Shown one piece after another: positions 9,174 to 17,575 of a stretch of 64,000 bases of DNA. The notes under the pieces were generated by a model that did not search any database, was not told the origin of the DNA, and was given only the letters and a program-made list of their open reading frames with translations. The stretch lies in contig NZ_FXXB01000007.1 in the NCBI RefSeq assembly GCF_900184245.1, positions 1 to 64,000 on the forward strand. Direction: 5' to 3'. The DNA comes from Brachybacterium massiliense (GTDB taxonomy: Bacteria > Actinomycetota > Actinomycetes > Actinomycetales > Dermabacteraceae). Position 1 is the first letter of the stretch; every line of letters begins with the position of its first letter. The translations under genes were made by a program, and so were the position numbers.

Positions 9174-9179
9174 ACGCTA
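9174..9179 (-). promoter_or_regulatory. -10 element before the unknown gene
   Basis: TAGCGT on the minus strand, six bases before the ATG at 9167; same arrangement as the acyl-CoA dehydrogenase gene. Confidence 0.45.
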
Positions 9180-9218
9180 CCGCCTGGTGCGCGGTGCCGG
9201 GGCACGGCGGGGGCGCTC

Positions 9219-9261
9219 CTCAGAGACCGCGCATCTCAGAGACCGGGCCCCTCAGAGACCG
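9219..9261. repeat. Three direct repeats with 16-bp period across the rluD stop codon
   Basis: CTCAGAGACCG occurs at 9219-9229, 9235-9245 and 9251-9261. The last copy encodes the final residues and stop of RluD (Gly-Leu-stop on the minus strand), so the 3' end of the gene appears to have been tandemly copied into the intergenic space. Confidence 0.8.
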
Positions 9262-10178
9262 CGCAGCGAGTCGAGCGCCTGCTGCAGATCCTCCGGGTAC
9301 TGCGAGGTGTAGGTGGCCTCGCGTCCTGTGGCGGGGTGGACGAAGGTCAGCTCCATCGCGTGCAGCCATTGGCGGATCAGCCCCACCCGTGCCGCGAGGG
9401 TGGGATCCGCGCCGTAGAGCGGGTCGCCCACCAGCGGGTGGTGCAGCGCGGCCATGTGCACGCGGATCTGGTGCGTGCGCCCTGTCTCGAGATCGACCTT
9501 CAGCAGCGTCGCGCCCTGGAGGTCCTCGAGCGTCTCGTAGTGGGTGACCGAGTGCTTGCCGTCCTCGCGCACCGCGAACTTGTAGTCGTGCGAGGGCGAG
9601 CGGCCGATCGGCGCCTCGATGGTGCCGCGGGGCTGCTCCGGGGTGCCCTGGCAGACGGCGTGGTAGACCTTGCCCACCTCGCGGGCGCGGAAGGCGTCCT
9701 TGAGGGTGGTGTAGGCGCGCTCGGTGCGGGCGACCACCATCAGTCCGCTGGTGCCCACGTCGAGACGGCTGACGATGCCCTGCCGCTCCGGATCCCCCGT
9801 GGTGCGGATGCTCACGCCCGCCGCGGCGAGGTGCCCCAGCACGGTGGGCCCGCTCCAGCCGGCGCTCGGGTGCGCGGCCACGCCTACGGGCTTGTCGATC
9901 ACGACGATGTCGTCATCCTGGTGCACCAGGCTCATACCCTCGGCGATCTGGGGCCGCACGGCGACGGCGGGCTTCTCGTCCGGCAGCTCGACGTGCACCA
10001 TCGCCCCGGGCTCGAGGCGGGTGGAGCGGGCGGGAGCCTGCCCGTCCACGAGCACGTGGCCGTCGGAGACGAGATCCGCCGCGCGGGTGCGGGACAGGCC
10101 CAGCATCCGGGAGATCCCCACATCCACGCGCTCCCCGGCGAGACCGTCGGGCACCATCAGGATCCTCGAGGAGCTCAT
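9252..10178 (-). CDS. rluD: RluD-type 23S rRNA pseudouridine synthase
   Basis: A 308-residue RluA/RluD-family pseudouridine synthase that isomerises uridines in large-subunit rRNA. An N-terminal S4 RNA-binding domain (ISRMLGLSRTRAADLVSDG) is followed by the catalytic domain with VSRLDVGTSGLMVV holding the nucleophilic Asp, then KVYHAVCQG and RTHQIRVHMA. The ATG overlaps the lspA stop (ATGA), so the two are translationally coupled, the usual lspA-rluD pairing. The exact uridines modified cannot be told from sequence. Confidence 0.93.
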   Translation of the reverse strand: MSSSRILMVPDGLAGERVDVGISRMLGLSRTRAADLVSDGHVLVDGQAPARSTRLEPGAMVHVELPDEKPAVAVRPQIAEGMSLVHQDDDIVVIDKPVGVAAHPSAGWSGPTVLGHLAAAGVSIRTTGDPERQGIVSRLDVGTSGLMVVARTERAYTTLKDAFRAREVGKVYHAVCQGTPEQPRGTIEAPIGRSPSHDYKFAVREDGKHSVTHYETLEDLQGATLLKVDLETGRTHQIRVHMAALHHPLVGDPLYGADPTLAARVGLIRQWLHAMELTFVHPATGREATYTSQYPEDLQQALDSLRGL

Positions 10179-10780
10179 GCGGCGTCCTTCTGCGCCGGCT
10201 CGCCCGTCCCCTCCGCAGAGGAGTCTTCCTCATCGTGCGCGGGATCCGAGGCGACGCCGAAGACGCCCAGCGCCACGATCATGATCGCTCCGCCCACCAC
10301 GGCCATGTCGGCGATGTTGAAGACCGGCCAGCTGGGCAGCTCGAGGAAGTCCACGACAGCGCCGCGGAAGGGCCCCGGCTCGCGCAGCAGCCGGTCATGG
10401 ATGTTGCCCAGCGCACCGCCCATGATCAGGCCCAGCGCCGCGGTGTACCACGGAGAGCGCACGGCCTTGACGGCGAAGAGGATAACGCCGGCGACGATCA
10501 CGAGCTGCAGGCAGGTCACCACCGGGGTGATCTCGGAGCCCATCCCCCAGGCCGCACCGCTGTTGTACAGCAGCGTGAGCTGGAGGATCTCCCCGATGAA
10601 TGGCTGCGGCTCGAGCAGGGGCAGGGAGTCCACCGCCCAGTTCTTCGTGATCTGGTCGATCACCGCGATCACCGCGCCGATCGCGGCGATGCTCCCCAGG
10701 ACGGTGCGGCGGCTCAGACGGCGACGAGCGCCGGACCCCTCGGGCCCGGCGCTCGCCGACTGGGACAGTGCGCTGTTCAC
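10175..10780 (-). CDS. lspA: Lipoprotein signal peptidase (signal peptidase II)
   Basis: Integral-membrane aspartyl protease of 201 residues that removes signal peptides from diacylglyceryl-modified prolipoproteins. Four membrane segments are visible; the catalytic Asp pair lies in GNIHDRL and FNIADMAVV, and the VIDQITKNWAV and NSGAAWGMG signatures are present. The GTG start overlaps the divIVA stop (GTGA). The N-terminal 30 residues are polar and basic, and the C-terminus is an acidic tail, both common in actinobacteria. Confidence 0.96.
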   Translation of the reverse strand: MNSALSQSASAGPEGSGARRRLSRRTVLGSIAAIGAVIAVIDQITKNWAVDSLPLLEPQPFIGEILQLTLLYNSGAAWGMGSEITPVVTCLQLVIVAGVILFAVKAVRSPWYTAALGLIMGGALGNIHDRLLREPGPFRGAVVDFLELPSWPVFNIADMAVVGGAIMIVALGVFGVASDPAHDEEDSSAEGTGEPAQKDAA

Positions 10781-11472
10781 AGACCGAAGTTCGCCTGCTT
10801 GTCCTGCGTCTCGCTGGTGTCGAGCTCGCTGAGCTGGTTCTCCAGGTAGTTGCGCAGACGGTTGCGGTAGTCGCGCTCGAAGTTGCGCAGACCCTCGATG
10901 GTCTTGTCGAGATCGGCCTTCTTCGTCTCGAGATCGGCGAGGGTGGTGCGGGACTTCTCCTCGGCTTCGTCGACGATGCGCTTGTGCTCGGCGTTGGCCT
11001 CGGCGATGAGCCGATCGCGCTCGTCCTCGCCGTTCTTGACGTACTCGTCGTGCAGACGGTTGGCCAGGGCGATGATCCCGGCGGCGGACTGGTCCGGGGT
11101 CTCCGGGCCCGGAGCGGCGGCGGGGGCAGGGGCCTCGGCGGGCTCCTCCTCGACGACGGCCTGCGGGGCGGTGGCGTCCTCGGCCACCTCGTCCTCGACG
11201 GCCACGGGGGCGGAGTCGATGATCGCGTCGCTCTCGCCGGTGGCGGCGGCATCGGTCGCGGGGGCGGCGGCCGCCCCGGACTCCAGCTCGGCGATGCGGT
11301 TGTGGGCCTCCTCGAGCTCCTTCTTCAGGCGCTCGTTCTCGGAGATGAGCTCCTTCAGGCGCGGTTCGACATCGTTGTCGAGGAAGTTGTCCACCTCGTC
11401 CATGTCGTAGCCCTCGGAGAACCGGACAGGGGTGAACCTCTGATTCTGCAGGTCTTCGGGCATCAGAGCCAT
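10777..11472 (-). CDS. divIVA: DivIVA/Wag31 polar growth and septum protein
   Basis: A 231-residue membrane-curvature-binding coiled-coil protein that recruits wall synthesis and division factors to poles and septa. The conserved N-terminal domain (LQNQRFTPVRFSEGYDMDEV) leads into a first coiled coil, an Ala/Pro/Glu-rich linker at about residues 68-120 and a second coiled coil (LHDEYVKNGEDERDRLIAEA). Its place after sepF-yggT and before lspA is the standard actinobacterial order. A 93-bp gap separates it from yggT. Confidence 0.96.
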   Translation of the reverse strand: MALMPEDLQNQRFTPVRFSEGYDMDEVDNFLDNDVEPRLKELISENERLKKELEEAHNRIAELESGAAAAPATDAAATGESDAIIDSAPVAVEDEVAEDATAPQAVVEEEPAEAPAPAAAPGPETPDQSAAGIIALANRLHDEYVKNGEDERDRLIAEANAEHKRIVDEAEEKSRTTLADLETKKADLDKTIEGLRNFERDYRNRLRNYLENQLSELDTSETQDKQANFGL

Positions 11473-11565
11473 GGGTCACCTTTTCTTAGTACGGGAGTCG
11501 AATGCGCGGAGTCGCGGTGGCGTCAAGCCTAGCGGATCGTGCCGGGGATGCTGAATCGGGGAACC

Positions 11566-11856
11566 TCACATCGCGATGCCCGCGAGCACCCTCAGCAGGA
11601 TCCACCCGAGAACCAGCAGGAGCATCAGGCTCAGGTCGAGCGCGACGGCGCCGATGCGCAGCGGCGGGATGAGTCTCCTGAGTGCCAGGACGGGCGGGTC
11701 GGTCAGCGTGTAGACGACCTCGAACAGCACCAGGACCAGGCCCGAGGGCCGGTACTCCCGCGCATAGGACTGGATCCACTCCAGCACCAGGCGCGCCAGG
11801 AGCAGGAGGAGGTACACCAGCACTGCGAGGTACAGCACTCCTGCGATGATCTGCAC
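11566..11856 (-). CDS. YggT family membrane protein
   Basis: A 96-residue protein with two hydrophobic segments (MQIIAGVLYLAVLVYLLLLL; SLMLLLVLGWILLRVLAGI) around a polar loop containing TLTDPPVLALRRLIPP, the family signature. YggT proteins are encoded beside sepF throughout Gram-positives and are thought to help division or envelope assembly; the mechanism is unknown. It starts eight bases after the sepF stop, so both are probably on one transcript. Confidence 0.9.
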   Translation of the reverse strand: MQIIAGVLYLAVLVYLLLLLARLVLEWIQSYAREYRPSGLVLVLFEVVYTLTDPPVLALRRLIPPLRIGAVALDLSLMLLLVLGWILLRVLAGIAM

Positions 11857-11864
11857 GGAAGGGC

Positions 11865-12353
11865 TCAGCTCTGGTTGTAGAAGCTGCCCTCGTCGGCCGA
11901 GGTGTCACCGTCGACCTGGACGAACTCGGGCGAGAGCAGGAACACCTTGGAGGTGACGCGCTCGATCGTGCCGCGCAGGCCGAAGACCAGGCCGGCCGAG
12001 AAGTCGACCATGCGCTTGGCGTCGCCGTCCTGCATGTCGGAGAGGTTCATGATGACGGGGACACCGTCACGGAACGACTCGCCGATGGCCTTGGCGTCGT
12101 TGTAGGAGCGCGGATGGATCGTGGTGATGCGGTGCATCGACTCCTCCACTGCCGGGGCCATGGCCACCACGTTCGAATGCTGGCGGATCGGGGTCACCTG
12201 GGCCTCCCGTTCGGGTGCGGGCTCGGGGCCGCGCTCGGTGCGGCGGGACGGTGCGGCGACCTCGTCGTGACGGGACCGCTCGTCCTCGTAGTACTCGTCG
12301 TCGACCTCGTTGGCGAGGCCGAGTGCGACCATGGCGTTGCGCCAGGTTCCCAT
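11865..12353 (-). CDS. sepF: Cell division protein SepF
   Basis: A 162-residue FtsZ-binding membrane anchor that replaces FtsA in actinobacteria. The N-terminal amphipathic helix is MGTWRNAMVALGLAN; a charged linker follows; the C-terminal SepF domain has ITTIHPRSYNDAKAIGES, GVPVIMNLSDM and the glycine-rich GLVFGLRG dimer interface. The usual yggS gene between pgeF and sepF is absent; instead there is a 216-bp gap that could hold a promoter. Confidence 0.96.
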   Translation of the reverse strand: MGTWRNAMVALGLANEVDDEYYEDERSRHDEVAAPSRRTERGPEPAPEREAQVTPIRQHSNVVAMAPAVEESMHRITTIHPRSYNDAKAIGESFRDGVPVIMNLSDMQDGDAKRMVDFSAGLVFGLRGTIERVTSKVFLLSPEFVQVDGDTSADEGSFYNQS

Positions 12354-12569
12354 CGCAGATCTCCCAGTTCGTTGTTCACGCTGACGGACTCCGGGGAAGC
12401 ACGGGGAGTGCGCGGGAGCCCTTACTGCGCGAAACTACCGCAGGGATTTCCCCGTGGTCGGGAGGCGCCCGGCGTGTCGTGCGTGTGTCGCACGCCCGCA
12501 CCTGGGCGGACGCGCTGCCGCACGGCAGCGGGCGCGATGTCGCCCCGCCGCGATGCGCAGGGGGGCGGC
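12354..12569. other. Intergenic gap pgeF-sepF without the usual yggS
   Basis: These 216 bp encode no plausible protein. A short imperfect inverted repeat is visible near 12475-12500 (GTGCG and CGCAC around TGTGT). No pyridoxal-phosphate YggS-type remnant was found in any frame. Confidence 0.6.
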
Positions 12570-13304
12570 TCAGCCCCGCCGCACCACCCCGGCGAAGCGA
12601 CCGGTGCGCGCCTGGCGGCGGTGGGAGTAGAAGCGCTCGTCCTCGAGGGTGCAGGGGTGCTCGGCGTCGATCGCCGAGAGTGCGATGCCCGCGGCGACGA
12701 GGATCTCGACCGCGCCGGCTCGCAGATCCAGGGAGGGGGTCCCCCAGGAGGTGCTCGCCTGGGTGGCCGGCAGCTGCCGGGCGGCCTCGGCGCGCATCTG
12801 CTCGGGCACCTCGTAGCAGGCGCCGCAGATGGCGGGGCCGATGCTCGCAGTGAGCTCCTCGGGGCGGGCGCCGAGCTCTCCCATCGCCTCGACGGTGCGC
12901 TCGAGGACTCCTCCCAGCAGGCCCGCCCGACCTGCATGCGCCGCGCCGATCGTGCCGCTGACGGGATCGCTCAGCAGCACAGGCAGGCAGTCCGCGACCA
13001 TGATCGCGAGCGCCACATCGTCCCGGTCGGTGACCAGGGCGTCCGCGGTGACCACCGGGACGGGGCCCTCGGCGGGGAGCACGTGGACATCGGCGGAGTG
13101 GACCTGGTCGACGAAGACGACGGGCACCGCGAGCTCCTGCTCGAGCAGCTCGCGGTTGCGGCGCACGGCGTCCTCGTCATCGCCCACGTGCCGGGCCAGG
13201 TTCAGCCCGGCGTGCTCTGCGACGCTGACCCCGCCCTCACGGCCCGTGAACAGGGCACGGGCCCCGCGAAGTCGCGAGGCCCGTGCGGGAAGCGAGGAGG
13301 TCAC
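12570..13304 (-). CDS. pgeF: PgeF/YfiH multicopper polyphenol oxidase family protein
   Basis: A 244-residue DUF152/YfiH-family protein. Members act on purine nucleosides (adenosine phosphorylase/deaminase-like activity) and edit mis-incorporated residues in peptidoglycan precursors (PgeF). Metal-binding motifs are present: [24 protein letters not shown] with the Cys, AAHAGRAG with the His, and [13 protein letters not shown]. Its GTG start overlaps the ftsZ stop (GTGA), so translation is coupled to FtsZ, a conserved arrangement. Confidence 0.9.
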   Translation of the reverse strand: MTSSLPARASRLRGARALFTGREGGVSVAEHAGLNLARHVGDDEDAVRRNRELLEQELAVPVVFVDQVHSADVHVLPAEGPVPVVTADALVTDRDDVALAIMVADCLPVLLSDPVSGTIGAAHAGRAGLLGGVLERTVEAMGELGARPEELTASIGPAICGACYEVPEQMRAEAARQLPATQASTSWGTPSLDLRAGAVEILVAAGIALSAIDAEHPCTLEDERFYSHRRQARTGRFAGVVRRG

Positions 13305-14659
13305 TTCAGGAAGGACGGCAGATCGAGATCGTCGTCGTCCGCGGGCGGCTCCTCGATGTGCGGCGGGCGCGCGGGCTCGGGAGCGCGCGGAGCCGGCTGC
13401 GGGGCGGTGCGCTCCTGCTGCTCGGCATCCTCCGAGTCCGCGGCGTCGAGCACCTCGGTCTCGGGCTCGGCCGCGCTCGGGCGCGACGGGGAGAACGCCT
13501 GCTGCGGCAGACCCCAGGCCCCGGGAGCGCCGGAACCGGCCGCAGCACCGGCTGCGGCACCGTGGGAGGCGCGCTGCTCCTGGACGGCCGGGCGAGGTGC
13601 GGCGGTGCGCGGCTGCTCCGTGCGGGCGGGCTCGGCGCGGGGCGCCTGGCGCTGCTGCGGGGCCACGTCCTGGCGGGGCGCCGGGCCGCCGCCCTCGAAG
13701 CCTGCGGCGATGACGGTCACGCGGACCTCATCACCGAGGGCGTCGTCGATGACGGAGCCGAAGATGATGTTCGCATCGGGGTGCGCCGCCTCCTGCACGA
13801 GGCGGGCCGCCTCGGAGACCTCGTAGAGGCCGAGGTCGCTGCCGCCCTGGATCGAGAGCAGCACGCCGTAGGCGCCGTCGATCGAGGCCTCGAGCAGCGG
13901 GCTGGAAACTGCGAGCTCCGCGGCCTGCAGGGCGCGATCCTCGCCGCGGGCGGAGCCGATGCCCATCAGGGCGCTGCCTGCTCCCTGCATGACGGATTTG
14001 ACGTCGGCGAAGTCGAGGTTGATCAGGCCGGGTGTGGTGATCAGGTCCGTGATGCCCTGGACACCGGAGAGCAGCACCTGGTCCGCGCTCTTGAAGGCGT
14101 CGAGCATCGAGACCTGCTTGTCCGCGATGGACAGCAGGCGGTCGTTGGGGATCACGATGAGGGTGTCGACCTCGGCCTGCAGCGCGGCGATGCCGGACTC
14201 GGCCTGGGTGGAGCGGCGGCGGCCCTCGAAGGTGAAGGGGCGGGTGACCACGCCGATGGTGAGCGCGCCGAGGCTGCGGGCGATCTTGGCGACCACGGGG
14301 GCGCCGCCGGTGCCGGTGCCGCCGCCCTCGCCGGCGGTCACGAAGACCATGTCGGCCCCGCGCAGGACCTCCTCGATCTCCTCGGCGTGGTCCTCGGCGG
14401 CGCGCTTGCCCACCTCGGGATCGGCGCCCGCGCCGAGACCACGGGTGATCTCCTTGCCGACGTCGAGCTTGACGTCGGCGTCGGACATCAGCAGCGCCTG
14501 GGCGTCGGTGTTGATCGCGATGAATTCGACGCCCTTGAGCCCGGACTCGATCATGCGGTTGACGGCATTGACACCTCCGCCGCCGACGCCGACGACCTTG
14601 ATGACTGCGAGTGAGATCTGCGTTCCGGCCACGTGTTGGTCCTTGCTCTTGTCGTTCAT
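13301..14659 (-). CDS. ftsZ: Cell division GTPase FtsZ
   Basis: Tubulin-like GTPase that forms the Z ring; 452 residues. The GTP-binding glycine loops are [13 protein letters not shown] and the tubulin signature GGGTGTG (112-118). The T7/synergy region and a long Pro/Ala/Gln-rich linker (about 335-440) follow. The conserved C-terminal peptide [10 protein letters not shown] binds SepF and FtsW. The ATG at 14659 is chosen because upstream in-frame sequence lacks FtsZ character. A TAGGGT -10 element lies 45 bases upstream. Confidence 0.98.
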   Translation of the reverse strand: MNDKSKDQHVAGTQISLAVIKVVGVGGGGVNAVNRMIESGLKGVEFIAINTDAQALLMSDADVKLDVGKEITRGLGAGADPEVGKRAAEDHAEEIEEVLRGADMVFVTAGEGGGTGTGGAPVVAKIARSLGALTIGVVTRPFTFEGRRRSTQAESGIAALQAEVDTLIVIPNDRLLSIADKQVSMLDAFKSADQVLLSGVQGITDLITTPGLINLDFADVKSVMQGAGSALMGIGSARGEDRALQAAELAVSSPLLEASIDGAYGVLLSIQGGSDLGLYEVSEAARLVQEAAHPDANIIFGSVIDDALGDEVRVTVIAAGFEGGGPAPRQDVAPQQRQAPRAEPARTEQPRTAAPRPAVQEQRASHGAAAGAAAGSGAPGAWGLPQQAFSPSRPSAAEPETEVLDAADSEDAEQQERTAPQPAPRAPEPARPPHIEEPPADDDDLDLPSFLK

Positions 14660-14703
14660 CCGGGGAGTGGGCCTGCGTCGCACCTGGTCGTGCGACTTCT
14701 GAA

Positions 14704-14709
14704 ACCCTA
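14704..14709 (-). promoter_or_regulatory. Putative ftsZ -10 element
   Basis: TAGGGT on the minus strand, about 45 bases upstream of the ftsZ ATG, within the 188-bp ftsQ-ftsZ gap. It would give a leader of roughly 40 nt. No clear -35 is seen. Confidence 0.45.
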
Positions 14710-14847
14710 GACCTCGAGTTGAGGTTCGGACTTCAGGGCGCTTCTCCTTTCCCTCGACGCTATGGACGTGGGCACCTGCACGCAAATACCGCGTGCGCGT
14801 GTCGGCCCCCGAGGGCGGGCCAGATCACCGTGGGGCGGGCGCGCCGC

Positions 14848-16020
14848 TCAGCGGGTGACGGGAGCGACCGGGGAGGAGACGTCGATGACGGTGCCGGGCT
14901 GGCCCAGCAGCGCCTGCACCACCTCGGCCTTGAGCTCGGCATCCTGGGCGTCGCCCCAGACGACCTCCTTGGTGCCGCCATCCTCGAGGGCGAGCACCAC
15001 CGTCACATCGCTCGCGCTCGAGGCGGTCATCTCCTGCACGGCTCCGCGAAGCGGCTCGGGCATGCCGGCGAGGACCTCGGCCATCGCCTGCGCGGCGCCC
15101 TCCGGATCCCCAGCGCCGCCGCCGACGGTCAGCGGGACCAGCGAGGCCCCCTCCCCCGCGGCCGCGGGCAGCTGCTGCCCCTCGGCGCCGATCACGGTGG
15201 TGCTGCCGTCGGTGGTGGTGAGCTGAGCGATCGGCACGACCTCGGTGACGCTCACGCGCACGCCGTCGGGCCAGGAGCGCTCGACCTCGACCGTGTCCAC
15301 GCCCGGCACCTCGGCCACGCTCTGGGTGATGCGTCCCGTCGGCAGCAGCAGGATGCTGCCCCCGGTGTGCGGCTGGACCGCGGCCTGCACCTCCTCCTGC
15401 TCGAGGTAGCCGGTGCCCTCGACCTGGATCTGCTGGACCTGGAGGGCGGGCAGGAAGATCGCGGTCACGCCGGCGGCGACGAGGACCAGTGCGGTCACGA
15501 GCACACCGGCGATGATCGCGCGGCGCCGACGGCGCCAGGGGCGGCCCACGACCAGCTCGCGGAAGCGCTCGGCTGCCTGGACCACCCGTCCCTCGCCCGA
15601 TGGCCCGGTCGCGGGAGCGGGGGCGGACACCTCTGCGGCGGGCCGGGCGCGGCCGACGGAGCGGCTGCGGGCGGGCGGCGCGGCGTTCGCGGAGGACGGC
15701 GAATGCGCGGAGACGGCGGAGTGGGCCGACGGCACGGAGGGCGCCGGCTGGGCGGACGCCGAAGAGGCGTCCGACGCGGCCGACGCCGCTGAACGGGCGG
15801 AGCGCGCGGACCGCGCGGATCGAGCCGACGTAGCGGTGGAGGCCGACGGAGCCGAGCGCTCGTGGCGGGCGGACCGGTCCGGTGTGCGGGCGGGCCGCTC
15901 GGGGCGCGGCGCGGGCTTCTCGGGACGCGGCGTCGGTGCGGGAGCCGGTCGCGGCGTCGGCGCGGGAGCGGGACGCCGCGTGCTCTGGCGCGGCTTGGGC
16001 GCGTTGGGCCGCCGTGCCAT
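14848..16020 (-). CDS. ftsQ: Cell division protein FtsQ/DivIB
   Basis: A 390-residue bitopic divisome protein linking early and late division proteins. The first ~150 residues are a cytoplasmic low-complexity tail: Pro/Ala/Arg repeats (PAPAPTPRP) then Ser-Ala-Arg repeats (SARSARSARSAASAAS). A membrane segment (about 176-195, IIAGVLVTALVLVAAGVTAI) is followed by the POTRA domain (LQVQQIQVEGTGYL, VEVERSWPDGVRVSV) and the FtsQ domain. The tail is much longer than in E. coli FtsQ. The ATG overlaps the murC stop by one base (TGATG). Confidence 0.93.
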   Translation of the reverse strand: MARRPNAPKPRQSTRRPAPAPTPRPAPAPTPRPEKPAPRPERPARTPDRSARHERSAPSASTATSARSARSARSARSAASAASDASSASAQPAPSVPSAHSAVSAHSPSSANAAPPARSRSVGRARPAAEVSAPAPATGPSGEGRVVQAAERFRELVVGRPWRRRRRAIIAGVLVTALVLVAAGVTAIFLPALQVQQIQVEGTGYLEQEEVQAAVQPHTGGSILLLPTGRITQSVAEVPGVDTVEVERSWPDGVRVSVTEVVPIAQLTTTDGSTTVIGAEGQQLPAAAGEGASLVPLTVGGGAGDPEGAAQAMAEVLAGMPEPLRGAVQEMTASSASDVTVVLALEDGGTKEVVWGDAQDAELKAEVVQALLGQPGTVIDVSSPVAPVTR

Positions 16021-17540
16021 CAGGCGCGGTCTCCCGGCGCGTCCAGCACCGTCATCAGGGCGGGGGTCAGCTCGACGATGTCGCCGGCGCCGAGCATCAG
16101 CAGCAGGTCGCCGGGGCGGGCGTGGGCGCTCACGAGCGCGGCCAGCTGCGCCTCGTCCTCGACCGGGACCACGCCGGGCGCCGCGAGGTCGGTGATGGTG
16201 CGGGCGGTGACGGTGGGGTCGGGGTCCTCGCGCGCGGCGTAGATCGGCAGCACCCAGGCGTGGTCCGCGGCGGACAGCGCCTCGGCGAAGTCCCCGGCGA
16301 AGTCGCGGGTGCGGGAGACCAGGTGGGGCTGCAGCACGGCGAGCACCCGCCCGGGACGCTCCTGCGCCTGCACGATCCCGCGGGCCGCGTCGATGGTCGC
16401 CGCCACCTCGCGGGGGTGGTGGGCGTAGTCGTCCACCACGGTCACTCCGGCGACGGTGCCCGCGACGTCGAAGCGGCGCGAGGCACCGGTGAAGGTGCCC
16501 AGTCCCGCGGCCAGCTGCGTCAGCGGCGCATCGGGGGTCGCGGCGGCGGCAGCGGCCAGGGCGCCCAGGGCGTTGAGCACGTTGTGGTGGCCGGTGACGG
16601 GCAGGGCGATCTCGAGCGGTCCGTGGGGTGTGTCCACCTCGATCTCGGCACCGCGCGGTCCGCTGCGCTCGGCGCGCAGGCGCCACTGGGCGTCCTCGGC
16701 GATGCCGTATCGCAGCACCGTGGTCCCGGCGGTCTCGGCGCGCTGCCCGAGGGCGCGGGCGCCCGGATCGTCCGCGCACACCACGAGCGTGCCGCCCTCG
16801 GCGAGCTGCGCGGTGAGGGCGTCGAAGGCGGCGGTGAGGGTCGCGGCGTCGCCGTGGAAGTCGAGGTGGTCGGGCTCGAGGTTGGTGACCACGAGGGCGC
16901 GGGGGGCGAAGGCGAGGAAGGAGCCGTCGGACTCGTCGGCCTCGACCACCGCGAGCTCCCCGTCGCTGTGCTGTGCGGCGGGATCCGCGCCGAGCCCGGC
17001 GTTGCGGCCGAGGTCCGGGACGGCCGCGCCGAGGGCCCAGGCCGGGTCATGCCCGGCGCCGCGCAGCGCGGTCACCGCCATGCCGGTGGTGGTCGTCTTG
17101 CCGTGCGTGCCGGCGATGGCCAGCAGCTCCCGCCCGCCGAGCAGGCCGGCCAGCGCCGCGGCGCGATGGATCACGGGGATGCCGCGCTCGCGGGCGGCGA
17201 GCACCTCGGGGTTGTCGGCCCGCACCGCGGTCGAGACGATCACCAGGTCCAGGTCCTCGGCCAGCAGGGCGGCGTCGAAGCCGATCCCGATCCGTGCACC
17301 GTCCTCCCGCAGCGGGGCGATGAACTGCCCGTCCTGGGAGTCGGAGCCGGAGACGGCCAGGCCCGCCTCGAGCGCGAGCCGCGCCACGGCGCTCATCCCG
17401 GCGCCGCCGATGCGCACCACGTGCAGGGAGGAGACGCCGCGGTCCGTGGGCCAGTGCGACTGCGTGATGACGTCCCCGGGGCGCAGGATCGTGCGCGGGA
17501 TCGGCTGTCCGGCGGGGCCGTTCTCGGGGGAGGAAGTCAT
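16020..17540 (-). CDS. murC: UDP-N-acetylmuramate--L-alanine ligase
   Basis: Adds L-alanine to UDP-MurNAc with ATP; 506 residues. The Rossmann-like N-terminal domain has LHVVRIGGAGMSAVA, the ATP loop is GTHGKTTTTGMAV, and the Mur-ligase central and C-terminal domains follow (ALVVTNLEPDHLDFHG, VVDDYAHHPREVAATI). The ATG at 17540 lies 35 bases after murG and six bases after TACGGT, so an internal leaderless promoter may add to the cluster transcript. The open frame upstream of this ATG lies within murG and is not MurC. Confidence 0.97.
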   Translation of the reverse strand: MTSSPENGPAGQPIPRTILRPGDVITQSHWPTDRGVSSLHVVRIGGAGMSAVARLALEAGLAVSGSDSQDGQFIAPLREDGARIGIGFDAALLAEDLDLVIVSTAVRADNPEVLAARERGIPVIHRAAALAGLLGGRELLAIAGTHGKTTTTGMAVTALRGAGHDPAWALGAAVPDLGRNAGLGADPAAQHSDGELAVVEADESDGSFLAFAPRALVVTNLEPDHLDFHGDAATLTAAFDALTAQLAEGGTLVVCADDPGARALGQRAETAGTTVLRYGIAEDAQWRLRAERSGPRGAEIEVDTPHGPLEIALPVTGHHNVLNALGALAAAAAATPDAPLTQLAAGLGTFTGASRRFDVAGTVAGVTVVDDYAHHPREVAATIDAARGIVQAQERPGRVLAVLQPHLVSRTRDFAGDFAEALSAADHAWVLPIYAAREDPDPTVTARTITDLAAPGVVPVEDEAQLAALVSAHARPGDLLLMLGAGDIVELTPALMTVLDAPGDRA

Positions 17541-17546
17541 GGGCTC

Positions 17547-17552
17547 ACCGTA
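17547..17552 (-). promoter_or_regulatory. Candidate internal promoter -10 before murC
   Basis: TACGGT on the minus strand, six bases before the murC ATG, in the only non-overlapping junction between mraY and ftsQ. Confidence 0.4.
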
Positions 17553-17575
17553 GTCCGCGCGGCGGGACGGCCGGG

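Noticed and set aside
4559-9547. A 1662-codon plus-strand frame antisense to dnaE
   Set aside because: Same shadow effect; no domain, and dnaE is certain.
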